Part shown: one piece after another, positions 13,386-20,841 of the stretch
Layout: each line of letters begins with the position of its first letter
How positions within the stretch are numbered: the first letter of the stretch is position 1
NCBI GenBank assembly: GCA_018063105.1
Contig: JAGOQX010000008.1
Coordinates: forward strand, 1-38,744
Source of the DNA: Patescibacteria group bacterium
Lineage (GTDB): Bacteria; Patescibacteriota; Patescibacteriia; 2-12-FULL-60-25
DNA: 38,744 nt
Direction: 5' to 3'
The notes under the pieces: generated by a model
What the model saw: the letters and a program-made list of their open reading frames with translations, nothing else
Database searches by the model: none
What the model was told of the DNA's origin: nothing
Position numbers and translations under genes: made by a program

Positions 13386-14488
13386 GCGAGATGTGTTTGG
13401 AGAAATGAGGTGAACTCACGGATGAATCGTTGTTTGGAAAATTTTTCTGCATGAGTGCGAATGCGGGCAGAGTCGTATTTCTGCGGAGAGAATCGTGTGA
13501 CGGCATCAACGATATCTTCAACGCGTTGATTTGCTAGATGCGCGCCACTCATTCCTGGGATCACGGTTTCTGCTGCGCCACCTTTGCAATACGCGATCAC
13601 TGGTTTTCCAGCTGCCATGGCTTCAACGGCCGTGATGCCAAAATCCTCGATCTGCGGATACAAATATGCGATGGCATTTTTGTATAACTCATTTTTTTCT
13701 TGTTCCGTCACATGTCCAAGAAATGTTGTATTTGGACTTGCTATAGAGCGCAATCGCTTGAGTTCCGGTCCAACACCAAAGATTTTTAGTGGAAGATTGA
13801 GGCGTTCAAAGGCTTGAACAATCAGATCAAACCGTTTGTACTTCACCAATCGTCCGCCTGCGAGCCAATAGGTTCCTGGTGATTCAGACAGGGGAACGCG
13901 CTCCACGTCTACGGGCGGATGAATGACCGTTGCTTCTCGTCCGTAGAAATGTTTGATTCGTTTTTTGCTCGTCAGGCTGTTTGTCACGATTACGTCCGGT
14001 CGTTCTGCAGCTAATCGATCCCACGTGCGCAGACGATGCAGAAGCGAGGGGAGCATGGCGCGCATGATCCATGGATGTGGTGCGTCATGGAGATAGCCAA
14101 ATCGTTCCTGCCAGAGGAATCGTGTTGGGGTGTGGCAATAACAGATGTGCGTTGTGTCCGGTGAAACGATCACGCCTTTGGCAAATGAGCTTGAAGAGGA
14201 AATCACGACGTCGAATTCTGAGAGATCAAGCTGCTCAACGGCACGCGGCATGAGTGGCATGTACCATTGATAGAGCGGAATGGAAAAGGGGAGGGTATTT
14301 AAAAAAGATGTCCGAATTTCCGATCCCCGAAATGGTCGTTCTGTCTTACGTTTGTCGTGCAATAACACGTACGTCGGCGCAGACGGAAACATTTCCTGTA
14401 AACAGGCTAACACGCGTTCTGCTCCACCATCTTGAACGAGATAGTCGTGCACAAGCGCGATCTTGTGTGACGCAAACAGGTCCTCCAT
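13382..14488 (-). CDS. GT4-family glycosyltransferase (WbaZ/mannosyltransferase-like)
   Basis: 368 residues. Opening KIALVHDYLVQDGGAERVL, CYCHTPTRFLW (116-126), VIHPPVDVE, YWLAGGRLVKYKRFDL (207-222), IFGVGPELKRL and E-x7-E at E281/E289 in IEDFGITAVEAMAAGKPVIAY are the classic GT4 set; the CHTPTRFLW segment is typical of mannosyltransferases of the WbaZ type. Cytoplasmic enzyme of surface glycan assembly. It follows the sugar-phosphate transferase by 44 bp and overlaps the next GT by 4 bp. A TACACT -10 box ends 7 nt before the ATG, so it may also be expressed from an internal leaderless transcript. Confidence 0.9.
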   Translation of the reverse strand: MEDLFASHKIALVHDYLVQDGGAERVLACLQEMFPSAPTYVLLHDKRKTERPFRGSEIRTSFLNTLPFSIPLYQWYMPLMPRAVEQLDLSEFDVVISSSSSFAKGVIVSPDTTHICYCHTPTRFLWQERFGYLHDAPHPWIMRAMLPSLLHRLRTWDRLAAERPDVIVTNSLTSKKRIKHFYGREATVIHPPVDVERVPLSESPGTYWLAGGRLVKYKRFDLIVQAFERLNLPLKIFGVGPELKRLRSIASPNTTFLGHVTEQEKNELYKNAIAYLYPQIEDFGITAVEAMAAGKPVIAYCKGGAAETVIPGMSGAHLANQRVEDIVDAVTRFSPQKYDSARIRTHAEKFSKQRFIREFTSFLQTHLA

Positions 14489-14495
14489 GCGTTCA

Positions 14496-14524
14496 AGTGT
14501 AGAGAACGGTCATGGATTTGTCGG
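14496..14524 (-). promoter_or_regulatory. Possible internal promoter before the GT4 gene
   Basis: Minus strand: CCGACA (14519-14524), 17 bp, TACACT (14496-14501), 7 nt, ATG. Confidence 0.45.
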
Positions 14525-14532
14525 GAGGTTTG

Positions 14533-15963
14533 TCAATATGCGCCTTTGCGTTGCAGAACGACGAACGGTGTTTTGAGCAAGATATACAGATCTAACATTG
14601 GCGACCAGTTCTCGATGTACCAAGTATCAAGGCGAGCTTCATCTTCAAACTCAAGATCACTGCGGCCGGAGATTTGTGCCATGCCCGTGATACCTGGGCG
14701 GATGGCGAGGACGCGGAGGTGGTGGGATTCGTATTGCGCGACTTCGCGAGGCTGATGTGGTCGTGGCCCAACGAGCGACATGTCGCCGCGAAGGACATTC
14801 CAAAATTGCGGGAGTTCATCCAGTGACCAGCGGCGCAGGAAAGAACCAACCGGGGTGATGCGTGGGTCGTTTGCAATTTTGTACACCGCGCCGCTTTTGA
14901 TGCTTTTTTCTTTAATCAACTCTTTTTCAAGTGCCATGTTCTTTTGTGAATCACCAAATTGCTTGCCGATGGAGAGCTTGCGCCACATGGTCCGAAGTTT
15001 CAGGACGGTAAATAAGCTGCCTCGTTCGCCGACGCGTTCGTTATGAAAGATCACTGGAAAACCGTCTTCAATGGCTAGGGCGATGATGGCGATGAGGAGA
15101 ATGGGGGAGACGATGATGAGGCAGAATGACGAGATGATGATGTCGAATGCTCGCTTCGTAATACTTCCCCAGCCATCGAGCGGTGTTCGTTTCACTTCGA
15201 TAATTGGAACGCCAGCGTCAGTTGAAACTTTGATGTTGGTAAACTTCGCGGCGAATAAATCCGCAAGATATCTGAATGTTAAATGCTGTTCTTCGGCAAA
15301 CGAGATGAGTTCGAGGGCTTGTGATTTTTTGAGATCTGGATCAGCAAGCAGGATCCCTTCGATCTTGTCCTGTTCTTTTAATTTGAGTAACGCTTTTCGT
15401 GTCTTCTCATTCCATCCTTCAAATCGAGAAACAATGGTGATGCCATGAATCGGTTGATCGTGATAGGCCTGTTCCAGGGTATCTGCTGCTTCTGATGTGC
15501 CGACGATAGCGAACAACCGATGGCCGATGCGAGCTCGGAGAAGGGCGTGACGGATGACACGGAGAACGAGTCGTCCGAGCCAGACATACAAGATGGAGAG
15601 CGCAAGAACAGCTAAGACGATGAAGCGGGATGCTGGAATTTCACGACGAAAAAATACGGATGCAATGACAACCATTGTTCCGGTGCTGCATGCGATGATG
15701 AGTCGTCCAAGTTCATTCCATGCGCGACGAGGTGTTGTGGTGTATAGGCCGGCAAGAGCAAAAATGAGAATCCAGACGCCCACGAAAAAAGCGGCACGCG
15801 TGAGATATTCTGCAAAGTTGAGATTTTGTAAAATCGGTAAGACCTCTGTGACGAATCGGGAATAGCGCAAAACATATGCAGAAATAGCTGCCATGAATAG
15901 CGCGCAGATATCGAGCGGCAAGAGAAGCGCGGTGAAGGTTAAATCAAGACGACGAAAACGCAT
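14533..15963 (-). CDS. Polyprenyl-phosphate sugar-1-phosphate transferase (WcaJ/CpsE type)
   Basis: 476 residues. Four to five N-terminal membrane helices (about 9-31, 57-74, 87-104, 112-135), a Rossmann-like central domain (RLFAIVGTSEAADTL from 149), then the bacterial sugar transferase domain from about 268. The latter has KRAFDIIISSFCLIIVSPIL (reentrant helix), VIFHNERVGERGSLFTVLKLRTM, NDPRITPVGSFLRRWSLDELPQFWNVLRGDMSLVGPRP and the IRPGITGMAQISGRSDLEF end. It transfers a hexose-1-phosphate from an NDP sugar to undecaprenyl phosphate, the first membrane step of exopolysaccharide or glycan synthesis. First gene of the operon with the two GT4 enzymes. TACAAT ends 7 nt before the ATG. Confidence 0.95.
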   Translation of the reverse strand: MRFRRLDLTFTALLLPLDICALFMAAISAYVLRYSRFVTEVLPILQNLNFAEYLTRAAFFVGVWILIFALAGLYTTTPRRAWNELGRLIIACSTGTMVVIASVFFRREIPASRFIVLAVLALSILYVWLGRLVLRVIRHALLRARIGHRLFAIVGTSEAADTLEQAYHDQPIHGITIVSRFEGWNEKTRKALLKLKEQDKIEGILLADPDLKKSQALELISFAEEQHLTFRYLADLFAAKFTNIKVSTDAGVPIIEVKRTPLDGWGSITKRAFDIIISSFCLIIVSPILLIAIIALAIEDGFPVIFHNERVGERGSLFTVLKLRTMWRKLSIGKQFGDSQKNMALEKELIKEKSIKSGAVYKIANDPRITPVGSFLRRWSLDELPQFWNVLRGDMSLVGPRPHQPREVAQYESHHLRVLAIRPGITGMAQISGRSDLEFEDEARLDTWYIENWSPMLDLYILLKTPFVVLQRKGAY

Positions 15964-15970
15964 GAAGTTG

Positions 15971-15976
15971 ATTGTA
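15971..15976 (-). promoter_or_regulatory. -10 box of the glycan operon
   Basis: Minus strand TACAAT followed by 7 nt and the ATG of the sugar transferase. No clear -35 box. It lies 35 bp from the terminator of the preceding unit. Confidence 0.45.
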
Positions 15977-16010
15977 GGATAGCATGAAATGCAGGTACTC
16001 GAATAGAAAA

Positions 16011-16036
16011 ATCCCCGTCTGCGTTCAGACGGGGAT
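16011..16036 (-). terminator. Terminator of the GC-rich cluster
   Basis: ATCCCCGTCTG (16011-16021) and CAGACGGGGAT (16026-16036) with a 4-nt loop; followed by TTTTTC on the minus strand. It lies 4 nt after the 681-aa gene's stop. Confidence 0.9.
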
Positions 16037-16040
16037 GGTG

Positions 16041-18086
16041 TCAGCGAGGATGAGATTTGTAATACGTATGGCGAACGCGCATGTAGTTGGTGAGTGCACG
16101 CGTTCGTTGCGGGTCGCCCTCATGAAGCCATTGAAAGATCGAGGCTTCGGAATGTCGGAGAAGGATCGCTTTCGCTTCGAGTGGAGGAACGAACAGTGTC
16201 GCTGCCAGAGCGTACAGACCGTGCGCCTGTTCTGGCTTCCAGCTGTCCTGCCAGCGTGCCAGTGGCTTGGTTTTGCACTTCTTGGTCGGTCGACGACGAT
16301 GACGATACTCGACCTTTCGGAGCTCGATGTCACAAGAGAGAACCAGTTTTGTCCATAGCTCCGCCCCTACCAACGTCTTCAGGTCAGCGAGGTGCTGATT
16401 TTTCGTGTTGGGCGAGCTTGAGATCTCCGAGATGAGCTTGATGATTTCGACTCGAAACTCAACACACTCGAAGATCTCTACGGCATCGGATGGTTTCATG
16501 TGTAGTGCAAGATGCAGGAGATGCACGTGATACGATGTGGGACTTTTCAGCTCACGAACGAATGCATCTCGAACGTGCGCTGAAGGAACCAGGTGCGCGA
16601 ACTCGATGACGAACCCTTGATCTGGAATTACGAGGCGGTGCTGAATGAGACGCGCGATACCGGCACGTGAACAGTAGCCGGATTGTAGCAACTTCTGGAC
16701 GGCCGTTTCCTGAACGGTCTTTTCCATACGTGCAATGCCATCGGCAAGCTGCTCTGGGAGGAGCGATTCCTCGGCAAGGACTCGCTGGAACTGCTCGATG
16801 TCAATCGAATGCCAATCGATCGACGATGCGAGTCGTTGCTTTAGATCCGCTTTTCGTTGAGCACTTCGTGGTCCGGTTGGTTCCGAGGTGGTCACCGCTC
16901 TGCCGGTCGCATATTCGAGCGCAAGCTCTGGGCTGTTGATGACGTCTTCGGGTCGGACATAGATGAAAAGCTCTTGTTGCTCATGCAGGCCCATCTTTGG
17001 CGAGAGCTTACGCGTCGAAGGAATGCGTTGTTGAACAAGCTCTGTGAGCAGGGCAAGTTCGACATCAGAGAGCGGCTTCATTCGTGAGATGATCCGTGCA
17101 ACCGTTCGCTCCGTTACCTCTTCGTCAGAACTCTGATTCAGGATCTGGATGGCTTTTGCGTAGTTCCGCGCATCCAGGTAGTCATTCGTTTCCGAAATGA
17201 GACATGCAAGAAGGATCTGCGTTGGAACAAAGCCGGCACAGATTGATGAGAAGTTCTTGAACGTCCCAACGGGGAGCTTGCTCATCAGCGTCTTCAGCTT
17301 GGAGAACAGAGAGACTTCCAAAGCTGTTTGGTGCAACCGTGGCAACGCAGATCGGAGATCTTTGTAGATCAGTGCACCAACCTGGAGAGTATGATCCAGC
17401 TCCCTGACTGGAACGTGAATCGACAGCGTTGCAGCATGGAGAGCGAGCGTATTGATCCAGTCCGCATCGACCAGAGGGATACCGGCTCGAATGCCGTCAT
17501 TTTCGCCGGTACGCAAGATGTTCTGTTCGATGATTGCATGTGCTAGAGCCAGCACTTCTTGACGATGTTCCTTCGCACGTTTGATGAGTGGCGCGAAGAA
17601 TTGAGCAACCGGCACTCGCCATTGCTCTGCAACGGACATTGGAGATTTGTGAGATGTTGCACGTAGTTGCTCCATTCGGGGAATGATCACGTCCGAGATG
17701 AACGCATTCGCTGCATGTACGTGCGACTTGTAGACAAGCATCATTCCCATGTTGATCAGATGTCCGACAACGTGAGAGAGCTCATTGATATTTGATTCGG
17801 TCGAAAGTGACACGTTGCGCTTCTTTGAAGCTTTCTCTGAATCCTGTTCCATCGATTGACCCGATGATTGCTCAAGAATCATCCAGAGGCCGTGACCCAC
17901 GATGACGTCATACGGAATATCGCTCCACACGGCAGTGCCAATCATGGAGATTTTTGTGGGAGATGACTTCGAAAGAAGCGCGGCCATGAATTTCGCGAAT
18001 GGCGTCTGATACCGATCGTTGAGCGCAGCATCGGCATCGCTTGATCGCGGGATATGGATCAGTGCGTGAGATGTAGCCTGTTGCAT
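16041..18086 (-). CDS. Unknown 681-aa helical protein
   Basis: MQQATSHALIHIPRSSDADA... Preceded by a strong SD (AGGAG, 6 nt before ATG). Predominantly alpha-helical with repeated short helices and no membrane segment or signal peptide. A Ser/Lys-rich low-complexity stretch lies near 74-95. The C-terminal 80 residues are basic (YRHRRRPTKKCKTKPLARWQ), which could bind nucleic acid (inference). No catalytic motif recognised. The helical-repeat look could suit a scaffold. It follows the 296-aa gene but a strong terminator lies between them, so it is either reached by readthrough or has an unseen promoter. Codon use is G/C-ending, like its upstream neighbours. Confidence 0.75.
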   Translation of the reverse strand: MQQATSHALIHIPRSSDADAALNDRYQTPFAKFMAALLSKSSPTKISMIGTAVWSDIPYDVIVGHGLWMILEQSSGQSMEQDSEKASKKRNVSLSTESNINELSHVVGHLINMGMMLVYKSHVHAANAFISDVIIPRMEQLRATSHKSPMSVAEQWRVPVAQFFAPLIKRAKEHRQEVLALAHAIIEQNILRTGENDGIRAGIPLVDADWINTLALHAATLSIHVPVRELDHTLQVGALIYKDLRSALPRLHQTALEVSLFSKLKTLMSKLPVGTFKNFSSICAGFVPTQILLACLISETNDYLDARNYAKAIQILNQSSDEEVTERTVARIISRMKPLSDVELALLTELVQQRIPSTRKLSPKMGLHEQQELFIYVRPEDVINSPELALEYATGRAVTTSEPTGPRSAQRKADLKQRLASSIDWHSIDIEQFQRVLAEESLLPEQLADGIARMEKTVQETAVQKLLQSGYCSRAGIARLIQHRLVIPDQGFVIEFAHLVPSAHVRDAFVRELKSPTSYHVHLLHLALHMKPSDAVEIFECVEFRVEIIKLISEISSSPNTKNQHLADLKTLVGAELWTKLVLSCDIELRKVEYRHRRRPTKKCKTKPLARWQDSWKPEQAHGLYALAATLFVPPLEAKAILLRHSEASIFQWLHEGDPQRTRALTNYMRVRHTYYKSHPR

Positions 18087-18169
18087 ACAGATCTCCTGGT
18101 TAGATTGTGAATGAGCCCAAAAGAAATCAGAGAATCTCTTTTCGGATCACTACAAGTATGGAAAGAAAG

Positions 18170-18207
18170 CGGCCCTGCCAACACGAGTGAACGTATTGGC
18201 AGGGCCG
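18170..18207 (-). terminator. Terminator between the 296-aa and 681-aa genes
   Basis: Perfect 12-bp arms: CGGCCCTGCCAA (18170-18181) and TTGGCAGGGCCG (18196-18207). The minus-strand tail is CTTTCTTTCC, so it may be only partly efficient. Confidence 0.75.
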
Positions 18208-18218
18208 AGGGAGAATGG

Positions 18219-19109
18219 TTAGCCGAGATCCAGATCCGGTTCTGGTTCCTTGTCCGGCTTCGAATCCGAATCCTCTTCGGCCAAAGCTCCTTTTTCGTGA
18301 TGAACGATCTGACGGTGACCCTCGGCAGATGAGTCTTCGTCCGCGATCTCGATCTCGGGAGGTGCGGTCATATGAGCTGCAGCGCTGAGCTCTTCCGGAT
18401 TGATGAAGCGATCCCTGGACGTCACGATCACGTCTTCGAGCTCGGCGAGGCAGTCCTCGGGTTCCAGACCCACGTCATAGAAGAGGTGGAGAGGAATATC
18501 CGCGAGGTTTTTCGGAGCAGTGGCTTCCCGCCAGATCCCATAGAGTACGTGCTCTTGGAATGAGGCGTCGCCGATTCTGAGGTCTAGGATTTCCCTATAC
18601 GAGGGGTGATCCTTCAGTTTCTGAGCCAGCGTGTACAGATGTGCCGATCGGTGCGCCGTGAACAGCGCTGTTCGTTCGAAGTGCTCGTGACTGAGCTCGT
18701 CCTGTAGCTTTTCCGGAATCGTTCCCTCGGCTTCATTCAAGAGAAACGCATGAATCACATTGATACTTGCGGCCATAGCAACGGCTGAAGCGAGTTCACC
18801 GCGTCCACCGAGGAGTTCGGCTTGACGGTCTGGCGTCAGATACTCGTTTAGCATCCGTTGCGCCTGTTCGGGAGTGCCACACGCATCCAGTACCTCTTCC
18901 AGCGCGTCGGCTGCAGCGCGTCGGCTGAGACCTAGCTCGTCATCCCCGTGCTGCAGCGCGACGAGCGCCACATCGGGGTTCTCACGAATGGCGAGGTAGG
19001 AAGATGACTCTTTGCCATGCTTGAGAAAGTCGAGCAGGACCTCTCCAGCCTGCTTCGGTTCTTCCGAACGAAGTCGAGAAAGGATGATGCTCATAGTCTG
19101 ATCCCTCAT
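18219..19109 (-). CDS. Unknown 296-aa helical protein with acidic tail
   Basis: MRDQTMSIILSRLRSEEPKQ... Helical throughout the first 225 residues; the last 50 are strongly acidic and repetitive (EEDSDSKPDKEPEPDLDLG end). No signal peptide or membrane segment. Starts in the ATGA overlap with the 181-aa gene, so translation is coupled; a second in-frame ATG six codons later is also possible. No family recognised. Overall composition (Ala, Glu, Leu) and GC-rich codons match its operon partners. Confidence 0.75.
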   Translation of the reverse strand: MRDQTMSIILSRLRSEEPKQAGEVLLDFLKHGKESSSYLAIRENPDVALVALQHGDDELGLSRRAAADALEEVLDACGTPEQAQRMLNEYLTPDRQAELLGGRGELASAVAMAASINVIHAFLLNEAEGTIPEKLQDELSHEHFERTALFTAHRSAHLYTLAQKLKDHPSYREILDLRIGDASFQEHVLYGIWREATAPKNLADIPLHLFYDVGLEPEDCLAELEDVIVTSRDRFINPEELSAAAHMTAPPEIEIADEDSSAEGHRQIVHHEKGALAEEDSDSKPDKEPEPDLDLG

Positions 19110-19651
19110 GCGTCCTCCATCACGAGGCTGCCATCAGCCTCATCAGATTCTCCATCAGTACCATCAACCGGATCCTCGATCGGAGTGCGTCCGCGTGTGC
19201 ACCCCGGGGGGTAGTACAGGAATTCGCACAGGTCCGAATCGGACTGTGCCTCGAGGAGTAGAAGTGCGACCTTGATGTACAGTCTGCGCCCGCCTCGGGT
19301 CGTGAGGAGCATGGCGAGGAACTGTGCAGCCGGGTGTCCGGGGATCGTAGCCAAGGGAAGGCGATCCGTTTGCTGGAGCCTCTGCAGCGTGACTTCGAGG
19401 TTGCGCCCCTTCATTCCACGCAGTTGAAGTGCAGACGCTGGGTACATGACGCCGACGCATACGGAGAAGATCGCCGCGCAGTCAGAGGCCTTGATCAGGC
19501 TCAGGCTTTGCGGATTCGTGAGGAGCATGTTGGCCCAGGCCCTTGCCCCTTCGTCTCTCGTGTCGACGGTGATCGGTGCTCCATCATCGTTCGTACTCGT
19601 TCTTCGGAACGTCGCAAACGCAGCCGCAAACTCAACGATCTGTTTCACCAT
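19106..19651 (-). CDS. Unknown 181-aa protein in J-domain operon
   Basis: MVKQIVEFAAAFATFRRTST... Two-part: a helical N-terminal domain of about 140 residues (including SLSLIKASDCAAIFSVCVGV and AAQFLAMLLTTRGGRRLYIK) and an acidic C-terminal tail (DPVDGTDGESDEADG). Starts 8 bp after the J-domain gene's stop and overlaps the next gene by 4 bp. No family recognised. The shared acidic-tail design of this and the following protein suggests they act in one complex (inference). Confidence 0.7.
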   Translation of the reverse strand: MVKQIVEFAAAFATFRRTSTNDDGAPITVDTRDEGARAWANMLLTNPQSLSLIKASDCAAIFSVCVGVMYPASALQLRGMKGRNLEVTLQRLQQTDRLPLATIPGHPAAQFLAMLLTTRGGRRLYIKVALLLLEAQSDSDLCEFLYYPPGCTRGRTPIEDPVDGTDGESDEADGSLVMEDA

Positions 19652-19659
19652 GGTGTTGT

Positions 19660-20226
19660 TCAGCCTTTCTGATCAGTGGGTTGGTGTGTTTCCGTGAAGT
19701 GAATCAGCAGATTCCCTGGGTGCGCATCTTTTTTTCCGGGATTCCCGAGAAAATGAATGGTGCACCAGGGGGTTTCGAACGCATTCGGTGGAATACTGAT
19801 GATGAGTTCGGTTGTGGATTCGTTCGTTCCGTTTGTTTGGGCAATCGGAAGCTTGATCGTGGTCGCGCCGCCTTCTCGCAGAACTTCTTCTGGAACATCC
19901 ACGAACAGGCACAGATCTGTTCCCGGTTTGGGGGCGCCTGGTGCCGTTGGGATGTTCTGTCTCATGATTCGGCGTCCTGCCGAATGACGAAGGAAAAGGT
20001 CGGCTACGGACTGAATCGGGCGAAATCCGAGATCGTACTTTCGTCGCTTTTCCGGGTCAGACAGAACTTTGTACGCCTCACACGCCTCTTTGAAGTGCGA
20101 GGTGTGATCCGCGTTGTTCTTATTGCGATCCGGGTGCGTATTTCGAGCAATATTCCGAAAAGCGGCCTTGATTTCCTCAGGCGTTGCCGTTAGGGCGATA
20201 CCGAGGACGTCGTACAGCGTTCTCAA
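19660..20226 (-). CDS. J-domain (DnaJ/CbpA-like) co-chaperone, short form
   Basis: 188 residues from a TTG start that is fixed by a perfect AGGAGG five bases upstream. The J domain fills residues 1-70, with HPD at 31-33 (NTHPDRNKNN) and the helix III/IV end ACEAYKVLSDPEKRRKYDLG. A linker (about 70-100) lacks the Gly/Phe region and zinc finger of true DnaJ. The remainder (PGTDLCLFVDVPEEVLREGG...ELIISIPPNAFET) looks like a single substrate-binding beta domain of DnaJ C-terminal type. J proteins stimulate DnaK ATPase. First gene of the GC-rich operon, directly downstream of rnpB. Its client may be one of the unknown operon products (inference). Confidence 0.85.
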   Translation of the reverse strand: MRTLYDVLGIALTATPEEIKAAFRNIARNTHPDRNKNNADHTSHFKEACEAYKVLSDPEKRRKYDLGFRPIQSVADLFLRHSAGRRIMRQNIPTAPGAPKPGTDLCLFVDVPEEVLREGGATTIKLPIAQTNGTNESTTELIISIPPNAFETPWCTIHFLGNPGKKDAHPGNLLIHFTETHQPTDQKG

Positions 20227-20267
20227 TCGTTCCTCCTAGGTTATATTGGGGTCAAGGTACGTTTTCT

Positions 20268-20296
20268 TGATTAGCACAGGTTTGTTGGTTTGTCAA
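20268..20296 (-). promoter_or_regulatory. Promoter of the J-domain operon
   Basis: Minus strand: TTGACA (20291-20296), 17 bp ending in TGTGC, TAATCA (20268-20273). The -35 sits immediately after the rnpB terminator. Confidence 0.5.
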
Positions 20297-20299
20297 TTC

Positions 20300-20325
20300 A
20301 AAACCCCCGAAAGATCGGGGGTTTT
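20300..20325 (-). terminator. Terminator of rnpB
   Basis: AAAACCCCCGA (20300-20310) and TCGGGGGTTTT (20315-20325), 4-nt loop; T-rich on the minus strand. Confidence 0.9.
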
Positions 20326-20763
20326 GATGCCAGGGCTAACGATAAGCCGAATTTTGTTCCCCGGGTATTACGCCGGTTCGATGATCATCTATCTGGGCCT
20401 TGATTTGCATCAAAGCTCGAGCGAGCTACCAGTTCCTTGGCATTGCTGCCGCAGATCTTGCTCTTGCGCTAGAGAGGGTTTACCACGAACGCGTGTTACC
20501 ACGCGCCGAGAATAGTGGCAGAGATTGCTCCGATGTTCATCGGAGATGACCACGTCTATTCACTTTTCACCTTTCCCCCGTAAAATCTCTTGCGAGATCA
20601 CGGGGTAGTATTGTCTCTGTGGCACTTTCCCTAGGTTTGTCCGCCTAAGGCGGACTATATCCTGGCCGTCGTTAACGGCTCTCATGACATTGGTTTTGAC
20701 ACCAACAAGTGTTCGGACTTTCCTCCCCGACTTGGTCGGGGCGATCATCTGTGTAACCCAAGC
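20326..20763 (-). ncRNA. rnpB: RNase P RNA
   Basis: The minus strand contains the universal GAGGAAAGTCC element (20715-20725) near the 5' end and the matching CRV element AATTCGGCTTAT near the 3' end (about 20341-20352), which together form helix P4. Between them are GC-rich hairpins such as GTCCGCC/GGCGGAC and CTCCGATG/CATCGGAG. Length about 438 nt fits a bacterial class A RNA. It is the catalytic RNA that matures tRNA 5' ends. The 5' end is placed 7 nt after the -10 box; the 3' end just before the terminator stem. Confidence 0.95.
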
Positions 20764-20769
20764 AGCGGA

Positions 20770-20798
20770 ATCTTAGCAGTTTTTGGTGCTTTTGTCAA
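20770..20798 (-). promoter_or_regulatory. Promoter of rnpB
   Basis: Minus strand: TTGACA (20793-20798), 17 bp, TAAGAT (20770-20775). Spacer AAAGCACCAAAAACTGC nearly repeats that of the promoter at 11516-11544. It overlaps the divergent cyclase promoter. Confidence 0.8.
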
Positions 20799-20818
20799 CC
20801 AGTCTTGCGTGCTATTAT
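20790..20818 (+). promoter_or_regulatory. Promoter of the cyclase gene
   Basis: TTTTGT (20790-20795), 17 bp, TATTAT (20813-20818). The -35 box overlaps the rnpB -35 on the other strand, so the two promoters cannot be occupied at once. Confidence 0.5.
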
Positions 20819-20841
20819 TCACGCAAATACTTGTCCAAAAT

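Noticed and set aside
16094-16435. Plus-strand frames opposite the 681-aa gene
   Set aside because: Shadows of a GC-rich gene; several overlapping frames of equal length, none with SD or promoter.
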